From Luscinia megarhynchos (Eukaryota > Chordata > Aves > Passeriformes > Turdidae), in contig CM067585.1 in the NCBI GenBank assembly GCA_034336665.1, positions 1,301,001 to 1,365,000 on the forward strand: a stretch of 64,000 nt of DNA, in the 5' to 3' direction. Under the pieces are notes generated by a model. It worked only from the letters and a program-made list of their open reading frames with translations. It was not told the origin of the DNA and ran no database searches. The translations under genes were made by a program, and so were the position numbers. Shown in pieces: positions 43,920-55,586 of the stretch (positions are counted from its first letter, which is position 1; each line of letters starts with the position of its first letter).

Positions 43920-44190
43920 CCCTTGATTCCCTTTAATGCACGGCCTCCCTTGCTTTTTATTTTATTCCTGGGATTAACACATCGGGCAGCAGCCGGACTG
44001 GCTCCTGCTCAAAAGAGGAGGGGAAAGCGTTTACATAATTCATTTAAATGAGGCACCCGAGGAAACCCAAATTGGACTTGCAGCATGTTTACAGAGCCAC
44101 GCAGAGCTCCGCCATGCGCATCTGGAGCCATTAATGCCTCCCAGACGGAGCACAGGGCATGGATAATTAATTAATTGTGGAGCAGAGCCT
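43920..44190. promoter_or_regulatory. Candidate conserved non-coding element
   Basis: AT-rich, non-repetitive island with several homeodomain/POU-like motifs: TTACATAATTCATTTAAATG, GGATAATTAATTAATTG and GCCATTAATGCC. No repeat identity was seen and the sequence is unlike its GC-rich surroundings. The regulatory role is inferred from composition only. Confidence 0.35.
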
Positions 44191-44439
44191 TGCCCAGCCT
44201 CCAGAGAGAGCGCTCGGGGGCACAGGCAGCGTCCCCCGGGGCGTGGATTTATGACCGGGCTTTTCTCCTTCCCAAAATGCTCCTTGGAGCGGGAAGATGC
44301 TGGGGGTGGGGGGGTTGAAGCCATGGGAGGAATGAGCTGGAAAATCCCAAATCCCTTGCGGGAGGGGTTTGAGGGGAGGAGGGGCCCGGCGGGGACTCCT
44401 GGGGGTGATGGCAGTGCCAGGGCTGGGCCGGGTCTGGGG

Positions 44440-44735
44440 AGGGGGCGCCGGAGGGGACAGCGGGGACAGAGGGGACACGGGGACACCCCCGTGCAGCGGG
44501 GAGGGGACATGGAGACCCCCGAGGGGACACGGGGACACCCAGAGAGGACGCGGGGACACGGGGAAACCCCCCTGCAGCGGGAAGGGGGCACAGGGACCCC
44601 CAGAGAGGACACGGGGACCCTGGAGGGGACAGCGGGGAGGGGACACGGGGACACCCAGAGAGGACGAGGGGACACCCCCCTGCAGTGGGGAGGGGACACG
44701 GAGACCCTGGAGGGGACAAGGGACCGCGCCCCGCG
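44440..44735. repeat. G-rich GGGGACACGGGGACACCC minisatellite
   Basis: Degenerate copies of GGGGACACGGGGACACCC and CCCAGAGAGGAC. The + strand carries many closely spaced GGGG runs, so G-quadruplexes are possible. Confidence 0.88.
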
Positions 44736-45350
44736 CTCTGCCCCCTCCTCTCCTCGGGAATCTCCCCCCGGGGATCCCTCAGGGCTGGAGTCGCTCCCTG
44801 GGGCGCTCCAGCTCCACCCCAAACCCGGCCCTGATCGCGGGGGGGCTTTGGGGGCTCTGGGATGGAGCCCCCCGCCCTGCTCGGGGACACGGGGACACCG
44901 CAACCCGCCGAAAGCCTCATCTGCAGCCCCTGCGGCTGGGACAGACTCCTCAGCCCCCGCTGCTCTCGGAGCTGCTGTCTCTACCTTCAGCACCGCTTCG
45001 AAGAGCAAGGGAGGGATGGGAAGGAGACAGCGAGGAAAAAAAAATAAAAAACCTCCAGCTTGAACCCTGCTGCTGGAGGAACATCTGTATCTATAAATAT
45101 CCGCGCCTGGGAGTGGGAACAGGCTGTATCTGTGCGTGCAGCAGCTCCCGAGGCAGCGGCAGCCTCGCCCCAGCTCGCCCCGCTCCAGCCCCAGCTGCGG
45201 GACAGCTCGTCCCGCGCTCCGGCCCCGGGCCCGGCGGCAGATTCTGGGGAGGAACCCCCAAACTGGCCCTTAATGGACAGAGACAGGGCAGGGCCGTGCT
45301 CGGGTCTGCAGCGTGTTCGCAGCAGGGCTGAGCAGCGGGGCTGTCCTTGC
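44736..45350. promoter_or_regulatory. CpG-rich stretch with TATA-like motif
   Basis: Contains CTATAAATATCCGCGCC at about 45091, shaped like a core promoter, followed by CpG-rich DNA. No exon or start codon context was recognised, so a transcript is speculative. Confidence 0.3.
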
Positions 45351-45354
45351 TGGG

Positions 45355-45560
45355 ACACGATGTCCCGCTGCTGTCCCATCCCGCTGTCACTGATGTCCCA
45401 CTGCTGTCCCACCCCGCTGTCACTGATGTCCCACTGCTGTCCCCACCCCACTGTCACTGATATCCCACTGCTGTCCCCTCCCCGCTGTCCCTCCAGTGTC
45501 CCACTGCTGTCCCACTGTCCCCGCTGTCACTGATATCCCACTGCTGTCCCCACCCTGCTG
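45355..45560. repeat. Minisatellite CTGTCACTGATGTCCCACTG, unit about 27-30 bp
   Basis: About six copies of CTGTCACTGATGTCCCACTG with a CTGTCCC joiner. Copies differ by GTCCC/ATCCC. Confidence 0.9.
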
Positions 45561-45624
45561 TCACTCTGGCAGTGACCCTGTCCACCCCTCCAGACTGGAT
45601 TACGTGTGCTCAGAGAAACCTGGA

Positions 45625-46180
45625 CCACAATCTCAAATCCCAATCTCATATCCAAATCCTATATCACAATCTTGTATCACAATCCCATATTCTAACTCAA
45701 AATCACAATCCCAGTCCTGTATCCCAGTCCCATATCCCATTCCCATATCCCATTCCCATATCCCAATCCCATATCCCAGTCCCATATTCCAGTCCTATAT
45801 CCCAATCCTGTATCCCATTCCCATATCCCAGTCCTATATCCCAATCCTGTATCCCATTCCCATATCCCAATCCCATATCCCAGTACTGTATCCCAGTCCC
45901 ATATCCCAATCCTGTATCCCAGTTGCATATCCCAATCAATATCCCAATCCCATATCCCAATCCATATCCCAATTCCATATCCCAATCCTGTATCCCAATC
46001 CATATTTCAATCCTGTGTCCCAGTGTCATATCCCAATCCCAATCCCATATCCCAACCCCATATCCCAACCCCATATCCCAATCTCATATCCCAGTCCTGT
46101 ATCCCAATCCCATATCCCAATACCAATCCCATATCCCAGTCCTGTATCCCAGGCCTGTATCCCAATTATCCCAATCCTGT
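45625..46180. repeat. ATATCCCAATCC-type repeat
   Basis: About forty-five degenerate copies of CATATCCCAATC and TGTATCCCAGTC, related in sequence to the ATATCCC block at 38026. Ser/Pro/Ile-rich ORFs are artefacts. Confidence 0.92.
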
Positions 46181-46184
46181 GTCA

Positions 46185-47355
46185 TGGTTTGGGATAGCGG
46201 GGACACCCCAGAGCTCCTCACCCCACACTGCTCTGTCCCCCCTACAGTGAACCTGTCCTTTCCCTCCTGGCTGCACGAACCGGCATTCCCAGGCTTTCCA
46301 AGGGGTTTTTGGGACTCTCTTTTCCCGTCTCCAGCCAAACCTCATCCAGCTCAATCCCACAATCCAGCTCCTGGGACACGCTGGCTGTGGGGTGGCCCCG
46401 CCAGGCTGTTCTCAGGCGGCCACTTCTCCATCCCACACCCCAAAGCTGCTCCTCATCCTAACACATCCATCGCCATTTCCCTCGGATCAGGGCCAGAAAT
46501 CCTCCAGCATTCCCTCATTTGGCGCAAGGAAGGAGGCCTGCAGCCCCCCAGCTCTGAAGATCCCTGAGGGCTGAGTGAGGGATTGGAAACCTTTTTATGA
46601 CAGACCTCTGGCTCTTTCCACTGAATTCCATTTCCCCCATTTTTTCTGGCTCCCTCTCCCCAAAATTCCTCCCCGTGGGAGACTGCAGGGTGGTTTTATT
46701 CCCATCCCGGGGATCCTACAGCTCCAACTGCTGCAGAAACAGCGAACCCTGGGACGCATCATTGTCCCGGCTTTGCAAGGACTCATCCCGTGCCCGGGAG
46801 ATTCCCGTGCCAGGAGCATCCACCTCCCTGCGGCACGTAGGGAGATGGGGGCCCTGGGGATGCGCCCCCCGCTCCTCCGCGGCTCCCTCCGCAGCCCCCC
46901 CCACAGCTGCATTGTTTTCCCCTTTTCCCCCCTTCTTTTCCTCCCGGTAACAACCAGCACTTTTCACCAGCCGCCTCCCTCCCCCTCTTCTCCTCCCTGA
47001 CTCATTCCCTCTGTCCTTCCAGCGGGATGTGCCGCTCCCCACGTCCCGATGAGCGCAGCGAGCATCTCCTGCCCTTTGGTGCCAACTCCAGCGGGGAATT
47101 GCCGTGCCAGGCACAAACAACTCATCTCCGAGGGGCCCACACGCAGAGATTCCCCATCCCGTGGCTGCGGGGTTTTCATGGATACCGTGGATGGGCTGGA
47201 TGAGCTTTTCCAGGCTCAGGTATTCCGTGATGGATGCAGCTGGAGATGTGGCAGTGAGGGCAGGCTGGTCGGGGGCTGCTCCAGCACCACCCTGCGCTGT
47301 CCCCTGGTGTCTGGGGAGGGGACAGGGAGGGGTCCCCCTGGGCTGGGAGAGGGTT
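46185..47355. other. Unique stretch without a gene
   Basis: Single-copy DNA, moderately CpG-rich at 46700-47100. ORFs on both strands have no recognisable domain. Confidence 0.5.
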
Positions 47356-47364
47356 TGGAGCCTG

Positions 47365-47855
47365 CAGGGATGGAGGTGGCTCCAGGTGGCTCCAGGTGGC
47401 TCCAGGAGGGTCCAGGTGGCTCCAGGATCCCGGGGTTTGGTGTTGCAGGGATGGAGGTGGCTCCAGGTGGCTCCAGGAGGGTCCAGGTGGCTCCAGGTGG
47501 CTCCAGGTGGCTCCAGGATCCCGGGGTTTGGTGCTTGCAGGGATGGAGGTGGCTCCAGGTGGCTCCAGGTGGCTCAGGTGGCTCCAGGTGGCTCCAGGAG
47601 GGTCCAGGTGGCTCCCGGTGGCTCCAGGTGGCTCCAGGTGGCTCCAGGTGGCTCCAGGATCCCGGGGTTTGGTGTTGCAGGGATGGAGGTGGCTCCAGGT
47701 GGCTCCAGGTGGCTCCAGGTGGCTCCAGGATCCCGGGTTTGGTGTTGCAGGGAGGGAGGTGGCTCCAGGTGGCTCAGGTGGCTCCAGGTGGCTCCAGGTG
47801 GCTCCAGGAGGGTCCAGGTGGCTCCAGGTGGCTCCAGGTGGCTCCAGGAGCCCCG
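47365..47855. repeat. 10-bp minisatellite TGGCTCCAGG with higher-order structure
   Basis: Runs of GGTGGCTCCAGG broken at intervals of roughly 80-150 bp by GATCCCGGGGTTTGGTGTTG and GCAGGGATGGAGG, giving a nested two-level repeat of about five blocks. Confidence 0.93.
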
Positions 47856-48420
47856 GGGGTTTGTCCCCAAGTGGCAGCAGTGCCAGCCTTTCTCCGCCCC
47901 TCTCAGTGACCTGCAAAGCCTCTAAAGCAAAAGCTCCTGGTGGCTGCCACTCCTGTCTGTCCCCAGAGCTCTCTGGGGACAGTTGTACTCCAGAAAAGCA
48001 GTGGGGGAAAAAAGTCCCGTGTCCCTTCCATCCACCCCCCTTCCCATCCTCATCCCTTTGGCTGAAAGGACACAGTGACCCCCAAATCCAGTCACTGACC
48101 CCTTTTCAAGCCTCACATCCCAACTTCACCCCTAATCCCAGCACACCTCCATCAGCCCAGCCCCATTAAGGGGTGTCTGTACCCCATTAAAGGGAGTTCA
48201 AGAGCCTGGAGAAGCGGCCACTGTCACAGATGAACCCAGCCCGGTGACAAACTGGTATTTGTGGCACCCAAAGCCACGCTGGGCACCTTTCCCTGTGGTG
48301 TGGCTCACCCTGGAGGGGTGGGAATGCTCTGAGCCCTTCACTGAACCGGTGGGGTCATTGCTGCACAGAGCTGCAGTCCCATCCTGGTCTCTGAATCAGA
48401 GAAAAATAGAATGAAATAAA
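47856..48420. other. Unique sequence, nothing recognised
   Basis: Single-copy DNA. No exon recognised. Confidence 0.5.
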
Positions 48421-48424
48421 TCAC

Positions 48425-48850
48425 AGAATCAATCACAAAAAACACGGAATCACAGAGGCACAGAAGGGTTTGGGTTGGAAGGGACTTGAAATCCCACCCA
48501 GTGCCACCCCTGCCCTGGCAGGAACACCTCCCACTGTCCCAGTGCTCCCAGTGTCCAGCCTGGCCTTGGGCACGGCCAGGGATCCAGGGCAGCCACAGCT
48601 GCTCTGGCAATTCCATCCCAGCCCTGCCCACCCTGCCAGGGAACAATTCCTGCCCAAAATCCCATCCAAATATCCCCTTTTTCAGTTTGAAGCCATTCCC
48701 TGTGTCCTGTCCCTCCTGCCTTGTCCCCAGTCCCTCTGCAGCTCTCCTGGAGCCCTCCAGGCCCTGCCAGGGGCTCTGAGCTCTGCCTGGAGCTTCTCTT
48801 CTCCAGGTGTCACCCCCATTTCTCCCAGCCTGGCTCCAGGGGGGCTCAGC
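48425..48850 (-). mobile_element. CR1 LINE 3'-end fragment
   Basis: Antisense copy beginning with ATCACAGAATC/GGAATCACAGAGGCACAGAA and running through CAGCCTGGCCTTGGGCACGG to GGAGCTTCTCTTCTCCAGGT. Same subfamily as the copies at 28260 and 61535. Confidence 0.88.
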
Positions 48851-49700
48851 CCTGCAGCAGCTCCGTGGCCGGGACATTTCCCAGCACAAAGCAGCGACCC
48901 TCGATGTGCAGAAGGATTTGGAGGCAAACGCAGTGAGGTGGGGCAGGAATGCAGATTGATCCCTGGACATTTGTGTCAACAAACGTCCCTTTGTGCCCTG
49001 ACATCCTCACCAGGGCTCTGGGGAGGGGAAGCTCCGGGCTGTGCCCTCCCGGGGGACCTTGGTGCCACTGCAGCCGCTGCTCCTGCCGCCGGGATTTGCA
49101 GGATTTAAGGGCTCAGGCACCAAAGCGCTGGAGGATTTACTTCATTTTGTTGCTTCTGGTGCAAAAAGCTGAAAATCGAGGAGAGCTGAGCGCTGGTTCT
49201 CCCCTGGCAGGGGTGCCCCGAGCTCCCACCCCTGTCCCCCTGCAGAGGTGCCCGGGGTCCCTCCTGGGGTGACCTGGCTGCTGCTGGTGCCAGCTTTGCC
49301 CCTCTCCCTCGGTGCCACATCGCTTTTCCTCCCGGATTTCGTGGGAGGAGAACTCTCTGCCAAATTGCTTCAAGCCCTGCAAACACAGATTTGTGTGAGC
49401 CGCCACCGAAGCCCCCAAACCTCCGCCGGGGCCCCGCCCGGGGGATGCCCGAGGCCACCAGCGGCTGCGGGAGTGAGTGACAGCAGCAGGGTGACACTGT
49501 CGGCGCCCCAGCCTCCATCCCCTCCTGCTGCAGCCCCGGGCAGGGCTCTGGGGGTGCTGGGGGTGCTGGGGGTGCCTCCCCACCCACGCTGAGCCATCTG
49601 GGGCTGCATGAGTGAGGCTCAGCTGACGGCGAGCAGGGACCGTGGGCGCGGGGAGCGGCTGCTGGTGCTGTGAAAGGAGCAGAAATACTATTTTTTTTTC
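48851..49700. other. Unique sequence, nothing recognised
   Basis: Moderately GC-rich single-copy DNA. No exon recognised. Confidence 0.5.
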
Positions 49701-49704
49701 CCAG

Positions 49705-50153
49705 TGTAGCTGTTTTTAAGGTTGGAGCTTTCCAACCTCAGGCCCAGTAGCTCCAAGTCCAGATTTCTCTGGACTCTGGCTGTTGGGCTTACAGCTACCC
49801 ACTAGCAAAGTACAGAAAGGTTGAGGCTGAGTAGCACTGGTTCTGGAGATAACTTTATTTCCCCGAAGGGAGAGTCCTACAACAGTCTGGTTACATCAGA
49901 TAACAAAGGACTTTTTATAGGTTTACAGAGGATTGAATTTTCTACCAATAAAAACTACAGCTTTTAAACTAACCAATTATCTTAAAATTTTAGGCAAAAA
50001 AGGACCAATAACTTGTTGACTTTAAGAGCCAATAGAAATCCAGAAAGATAACAGGGTTTTCGATAAGGGAGAGGGGGTCTGGTTGCCAGGCATTCAGTAA
50101 TTATGGGATGGAATTCCAGGGATAAATTTTAGGGGGAATAATATTTTCTACAT
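49705..50153 (-). mobile_element. Probable solo LTR
   Basis: 449 bp bounded by TGTAG and CTACA. On the minus strand it has CTATAAAAAG and, downstream, GGAAATAAAG, giving TATA-then-poly(A) order in an LTR. No target-site duplication could be matched, so the ends are approximate. Confidence 0.65.
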
Positions 50154-50645
50154 CCTAGGAGATAAGGGCTGAGGAGAAGGTGAATGTTTCGGAGCAGGGA
50201 AAGGAATCTGCTGGAAGAGTCTCCTCCGTGCTCGGGGTGCCCGGCTCCTGTCCCCGCGGCTCCCCGGGGACAGCAGCTGCTCGGGCAGCCTCCCCCGTTC
50301 TTACAGCCCGGCCCTCTGGATGTCACGGGGGTATCAAAAATAAACGAGCAGCTCTGGCTCTGCAGCCTGGATGTGGCCGTGGTCACATTCCATCCCTCCG
50401 GCCACCGCGGGGGCTGGTCCGGCTCAGCCAGCGGGAGCATCCCCCGCCTGGGAAGGAGCACCCTGAGCACACCCACACCCACGGGCAGCGGTGCCTGGAG
50501 CGTGCCCGGGCCACACCAGGGCTGCAGCAGGCCCAGGATGGGCGGGTCCCCTCCTGTTTGTGCTGTCCTGGACTTTTCCAGGTGCTTCCTGTGATGCCTT
50601 AAGATCCGAGTTTTCTGTTCTGCTTGGGTGTGCTTTCCGTTGTGC
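50154..50645. other. Unique sequence, nothing recognised
   Basis: GC-rich single-copy DNA. No exon recognised. Confidence 0.5.
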
Positions 50646-50649
50646 TTTA

Positions 50650-51079
50650 GGGTGATAAAGGCAAAATAGTCTGATACCAGCTATGGACTCAAGGACAGTT
50701 TCTTCAGATTCCAGGCCCAAAGAATAAACAACGTGAGAAGAGGAGGGCAGGCCAGCCAGGAGAAGAGGAGGAGGACACCTTACAATTTGAGACTATTAAT
50801 TGGGTGGTTGACTCCTCTATGTAAATGGACTGAAGTCTATAAAAATGTGAAATCATGTGACCAAGCCCTCTTTTACTTCCATCTTGGAGCCACTCGGGCA
50901 GGGCAGGGCCCACGCTGTGCCACTGTTGCTGCCAGGGTGTGGCCTTTGAAGGCCTTTCAATAAATACCCTTTTACTTCCCCTAACTCTGTATGATCTCTG
51001 TTCCAGCTCCTAAAGGCAACACCCGCACAATCTGTAACCCACTGAGTGCAGGACGACCCCAAATAAATCACTCCTGACA
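50650..51079 (+). mobile_element. Probable solo LTR
   Basis: Has CTATAAAAATGTG near 50837, CAATAAATACCC near 50960 and ends CTCCTGACA. The order TATA then AATAAA gives + orientation. The 5' end is uncertain and no duplication was matched. Confidence 0.65.
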
Positions 51080-51214
51080 GACCTTTCCCTCTCTGGCCAT
51101 TAAATCCTGCAGAGCAGAGTTAAATCCCTGCAGCCCCGGGGATGCTGCATCCCCCTCAGGCTGGGGCTGAGTCCCTCCCTGCAGGGACCATTCCAAGCTC
51201 CTTGTGCTCTACTC

Positions 51215-51425
51215 TGGGATCTTGGGCAGGAATTGTTCCCTGGCAGGGTGGGCAGGGCTGGGATGGAATTGCCAGAGCAGCTGTGGCTGCCCTGGAGCCC
51301 TGGCAGTGCCCAAGGCCAGGCTGGACACTGGGAGCAGCTGGGACAGTGGGAGGTGTCCCTGCCATGGCAGGGGTGGCACTGGATGGGATTTCAAGTCCCT
51401 TCCAACCCCAAATCATTCTTTGAAT
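51215..51425 (+). mobile_element. CR1 LINE 3'-end fragment
   Basis: Short copy with GGCAGGAATTGTTCCCTGGC, GTGCCCAAGGCCAGGCTGGA and the terminus AATCATTCTTTGAATCCATG. Confidence 0.87.
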
Positions 51426-51429
51426 CCAT

Positions 51430-53050
51430 GACTCTTTCCCTTTTCCAAAGGCACAGTCTCAGTGAAGCAAATCACAAGGCCCAGCCCCAGAAGGAACCTC
51501 CTGGAGCTCTGAGCATTAGCCCCAGAGCAGCAGTACCCAGATCCAATATTCCTGCTCGGCATTTGTAAGTGAGGATGAGATGGATCATAATCTGATTTTG
51601 AAAAATTATCAAGTGGGCAGGAAGGATTGCTGGAGCTTATTTGCAAATGTGGACACTGGCAAAGGAGTGAGGATGTGGTCACAGCTGAGCTGTTCCCCTT
51701 CCCAGGAACACCCTGAATCCCTGAGCTGTTCCAGGAACACCCTGAATCCCTCAGGAGAACTCCTGTGGCTGGACTGTCCATCCTGATGGCACCAAGACAA
51801 CCTGCCAGTCTTTCCTATGGTCTATCTCAAGTTGAAATCAAAATAATTTCAGTATTTTGCCCTTTTGCTTCTGAGGAAATCTGGCTGCAGGATCTTTGTT
51901 CCCCACATATTTCCATGTTCTGAGGCACTTGCAATATAAAAATGGAGTGTGAATCATATCCTTGCTTTAAATAAAGCTCCTTCCATCCTTAAGGATGTGT
52001 TTGTCACTGATTGTGTGACTCCTGTGATTGAGCAGTGCTTAGAAGGAATAAAGCAGCCAATAATTATCCTGAAATTTCACCAAGGAGTGCTTTATTGAGG
52101 AAGAGATAATGAAAGAGGTGATGTTTGAGGGAAAGAAATAAAGTTTTTTATTAAATCAAATTATAGATGTGGAAAATAAAGGTTGGATTTTAACCACAGC
52201 TCGGAGTTTGGCCATGGGCAGTGGAAAATGTAGAAAAACCAATTTTTTCTCTCAATGCTATTTAATCTAAAGATGTTTGTGAGTCACCCCTGCCTCCCTT
52301 CCATCCTCTCTCAGCAGAGCTGTCAAGGCACTGTCACAGCGGGACAATAAAAGTCATCTCCTCATCTGCCAGGGGGATGGACTGGGGAAATGATTTGTAA
52401 AAAAAAAGGAAATATTACCTTTCTCTGCTGCAGGTGCCACCTTTACCTCGTTGTTTTCCTGCTTTTCCTTTGGGATGCCGTGGTGGGAGCTGTAGGAAGG
52501 GGTGATCCCACACATTGTGGGCTTTGGTGGCCTTTTCTCCACTCCAAAATGTCCCAAGCCTTCCCAGGCACTGAAAAGTTTGGAGAGCTGGCCCTGGAGT
52601 CAGGGAAGTTTCTCTCTCCAGTGCCTGTGGGATGCAGGCTCAGCTTCACCAGGTTCATGGAGCCTCTGGAATCCAAGTTCTGGGAATCACAGGAGACCCT
52701 TCTGTACCATGCAGAACCTGTTTTTTCCTTCACTTTCCCATTTTATCCTGAGAATTCCCTTCTTTGAGCTATTCCTGGCCCCTCTCTCCTCCTGAGGGTG
52801 AAGAAATCGGGCAGAGAAGGGGGATTTTGGTGGCACAGCTCCCACATTGTTTTGGGACTGACAGTTCCTTTTATCCAGGGAAAAAGTGGAGTCACCATCC
52901 CTGGAAGTGTTCAAAACCTGAGCAGACACTTCATGCCATGGTTTAGTGGGATTCAAGGGCTGGACTTGTTAATCTTGGAATGTCTTTTCCAACTTTGATG
53001 TGATTTTGAATGATCTGAGCCAGGAAGAGGCTGGAACATACCAGAACTTC
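51430..53050. other. Unique stretch without a gene
   Basis: More AT-rich than most of the window (about 51790-52260). No exon, repeat or RNA gene recognised. Confidence 0.5.
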
Positions 53051-53052
53051 CC

Positions 53053-54258
53053 TGTCCTGGGTTTGGAGGACAGGTGTCTGCCAATAAAGGCAGAAGTTTC
53101 TCTTTCAACTGGAGAATGTAAAACCCCTACCTCCAAATTATTATAATTTTAAAATTAAGGAGGTCTCAGGCAAAGATATGGGAATTACGAATAACAGTTC
53201 TTCACTAGGAAAATTAAAATAGAAATGCAGTATTACAAAGAACAATCCCAAAGCACTGCCAGAGTCAGAATCCAAGCTGACACCCGTCAGTCAGTCAGGG
53301 TGTTGGCAGCAGCCCCATTCAATGGTGGCTGCATCCTCCTGCAGTGGCAGATGTGGTTCAGCTGGAGCAGTGCTCCTGTAGAAGGTGCAGTTTTCCTCTG
53401 AAGCTCCAGGGATGATGTGGAAAGGTCTGGCTTTCCTCTGGAATCCAGTGGAAAGATGATATCTTTCTGTCCAAAATCTCAGGTTTTATCTAGGTAGGAA
53501 ATGTTTGGCTCCTCCCCCTGGGTGGGGCATCTCCCAGTGGGATGATGTAATTTTATCAGTCATGCCCTGGGACTCAATGGCCATGAACAGGAGATATCTC
53601 CTGGAGGGAGGATGGGCTGTGGGAAAGATAAAGATGATTGCCCCAGCTGGTTTTTAACAATGGCCCATTAACAGGAGATATTCCCACAGAGATAAGGATC
53701 ACTGCCACACCCAGTTTTTAACAATGGCCCATTAAGAGGAGATATCTCCCACAGCAATAGGAATCACTGCCACACCCAGTTTTTAACAATGGCCATGAAC
53801 AGGAGATATCTCCTGGAGGGAGGATGGGCTGTGGAAAGATAAAGATGATTGCCCCAGCTGGTTTTTAACAATGGCCCATTAACGGGAGATATTCCCATAG
53901 AGATACGGATCACTGCCACACCCAGTTTTTAACAATGGCCCATTAAGAGGAGATATCTCCCACAGCAATAGGAATTACTGCCACACCCAGTTTTTAACAA
54001 TGGCCATTAACAGGAGATATTACCACAGAGATAAGGATCACTGTCACACCCAGTTTTTAACAATGGCCATTAACAGGAGATATCTTCTGGAGGGAGTATG
54101 GGCTGTGGAAAGATAAAGACAATTGCCCCAGCTGGTTTAAAGATGGCCCATTAGCAGATAATATGTGCCAGGAGATAAGGGTCACTGCCCCACCCGGCTG
54201 CAGCAGATGGGGACAGAATTCACATTTCTGGCCACGTCCTGTATTGCAGCCCAAGACA
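53053..54258. mobile_element. Solo LTR (ERVL-like), longer relative of the intron 2 copy
   Basis: 1206 bp from TGTCCTGGGTTTGGAGGACA to GCAGCCCAAGACA, same family as 30982-31991. Flanks TTCCC (53048-53052) and TTCCT (54259-54263) are a 5-bp duplication with one mismatch. It has nine internal tandem units against six in the other copy, which accounts for most of the length difference. Confidence 0.85.
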
Positions 54259-54263
54259 TTCCT

Positions 54264-54985
54264 CTAAAATATTCTGTCCCACCACATCTTCTGGAGCTCT
54301 CAGACATGCAGGAAATCCATTATACCCCAAATATCCTTCCTTTCATATTCCCAAAGAAATCTGATTGCCCCCACTGTTTTGAAGGTCCCAGTGTGGAGGA
54401 CACCCAGTCCTGGATGTTAAGCAGAGCCTGGGGGAACTGGTTGGAATAGGAACTGGAATTCCAGCAATCCCAGTGTCCAGGGCAGGGATTGACCACGGAC
54501 ACTGCTGGGGAAGGAGCAGCCTGGAGGTCTCCTGACACCTTCTGTAGACAGATGGAAAGTGCTCCATGACACACAGAGTGTCCCACCCCAATTCCATGAG
54601 TGTTCCTTGGGAGAAGTGAAAAACAACCCCAAGGAATGTGTGTGCCTGCAAAATGAATGTGCTGGAAACACCTGGAGCAGTGAGAAACATCTCTGGAAAA
54701 GGCACAAACAGGGCCCTGATTTGGAGCATTTCCAGGAGCTGGCAGGACATGGGGAGGGGATGCTGTGCTCCACCTCTGGGATGAACTTGCTGAGGCCCAG
54801 CTGTTTGTGTTGGCAGTGCCATGGCTCTTCCCAGGGCCACCATGTCCTTCCCAGGCCTCCTCCTGCCTTCCAGGCCATGGGGTTGCTCCAGGAAATCTCC
54901 TTTTCATCCATGTCCATTCTCCTGAGTGTTGGGGAAGTGTTGGGGAGAGGGAGGATGTGGCAGGAAAGCTTAGTTACTGAATTAC
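54264..54985. other. Unique sequence, nothing recognised
   Basis: Single-copy DNA between two LTRs. ORFs have no recognisable domain. Confidence 0.45.
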
Positions 54986-54987
54986 CA

Positions 54988-55586
54988 TGAAACAATAGGA
55001 TGGCCCCTGGAGGTAATCCCCTCTTGATTAAACAATGCTCTCGGCCAGAGAGCAACTCCAAAGGGCACAGAAAGACTTGCCAGGGTCCATAGATTTGATC
55101 TTAGAGTTTAAAGTGTAACACACTATGCTAATATCATGATTCCTATAGGCTGTATGTAAATGCTACAGAATTTATATCTTGTATTACATTGGTTAGTGGA
55201 TTTTAGAATATTCATCATAGAAGTAGATTTATTGTATTGCAAACACGAAATCACTCTCTTCTTTCTCTCTCCCTTGCTCCTCTCTCTTCTTACTCCCCTT
55301 ACCTCTTCTCTCTCTCCTTCCCCCTCTTGCTCCTCTTAACTTTAATACCACTTCTTTCTCTCCCTCTCTCTCTCTACCACCCCTTTGCTCCCTTTACCTC
55401 TAACATATCTCTCTCCTCTTCTCTTGCATCTCCTCCTCTCTCTCTCTCTCCTTTTTATCTCTCTTGCCCTGCTCTGGGGCTGTGCCAGGCAGCCCCTAGC
55501 AGGCTCTTTTATAATAAACTGCAACTATAACATTTAGCCTACACGGAGCTTTTGAGTTTTGTCCCGCGACTGGTCCATCCCTGACA
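54988..55586 (+). mobile_element. Probable solo LTR with CT-rich tract
   Basis: Runs from about TGAAACAATAGG to CATCCCTGACA. CTTTTATAATAAACTGC near 55506 supplies the poly(A) signal, followed by a GTTTTGTCCCGCG-type terminus. An impure CT-rich tract (55250-55460) lies inside. No duplication matched, so the ends are approximate. Confidence 0.65.

Noticed and set aside
55250..55460. CT-rich tract as an independent microsatellite
   Set aside because: It is impure and lies within a probable LTR, so it is treated as part of that element.
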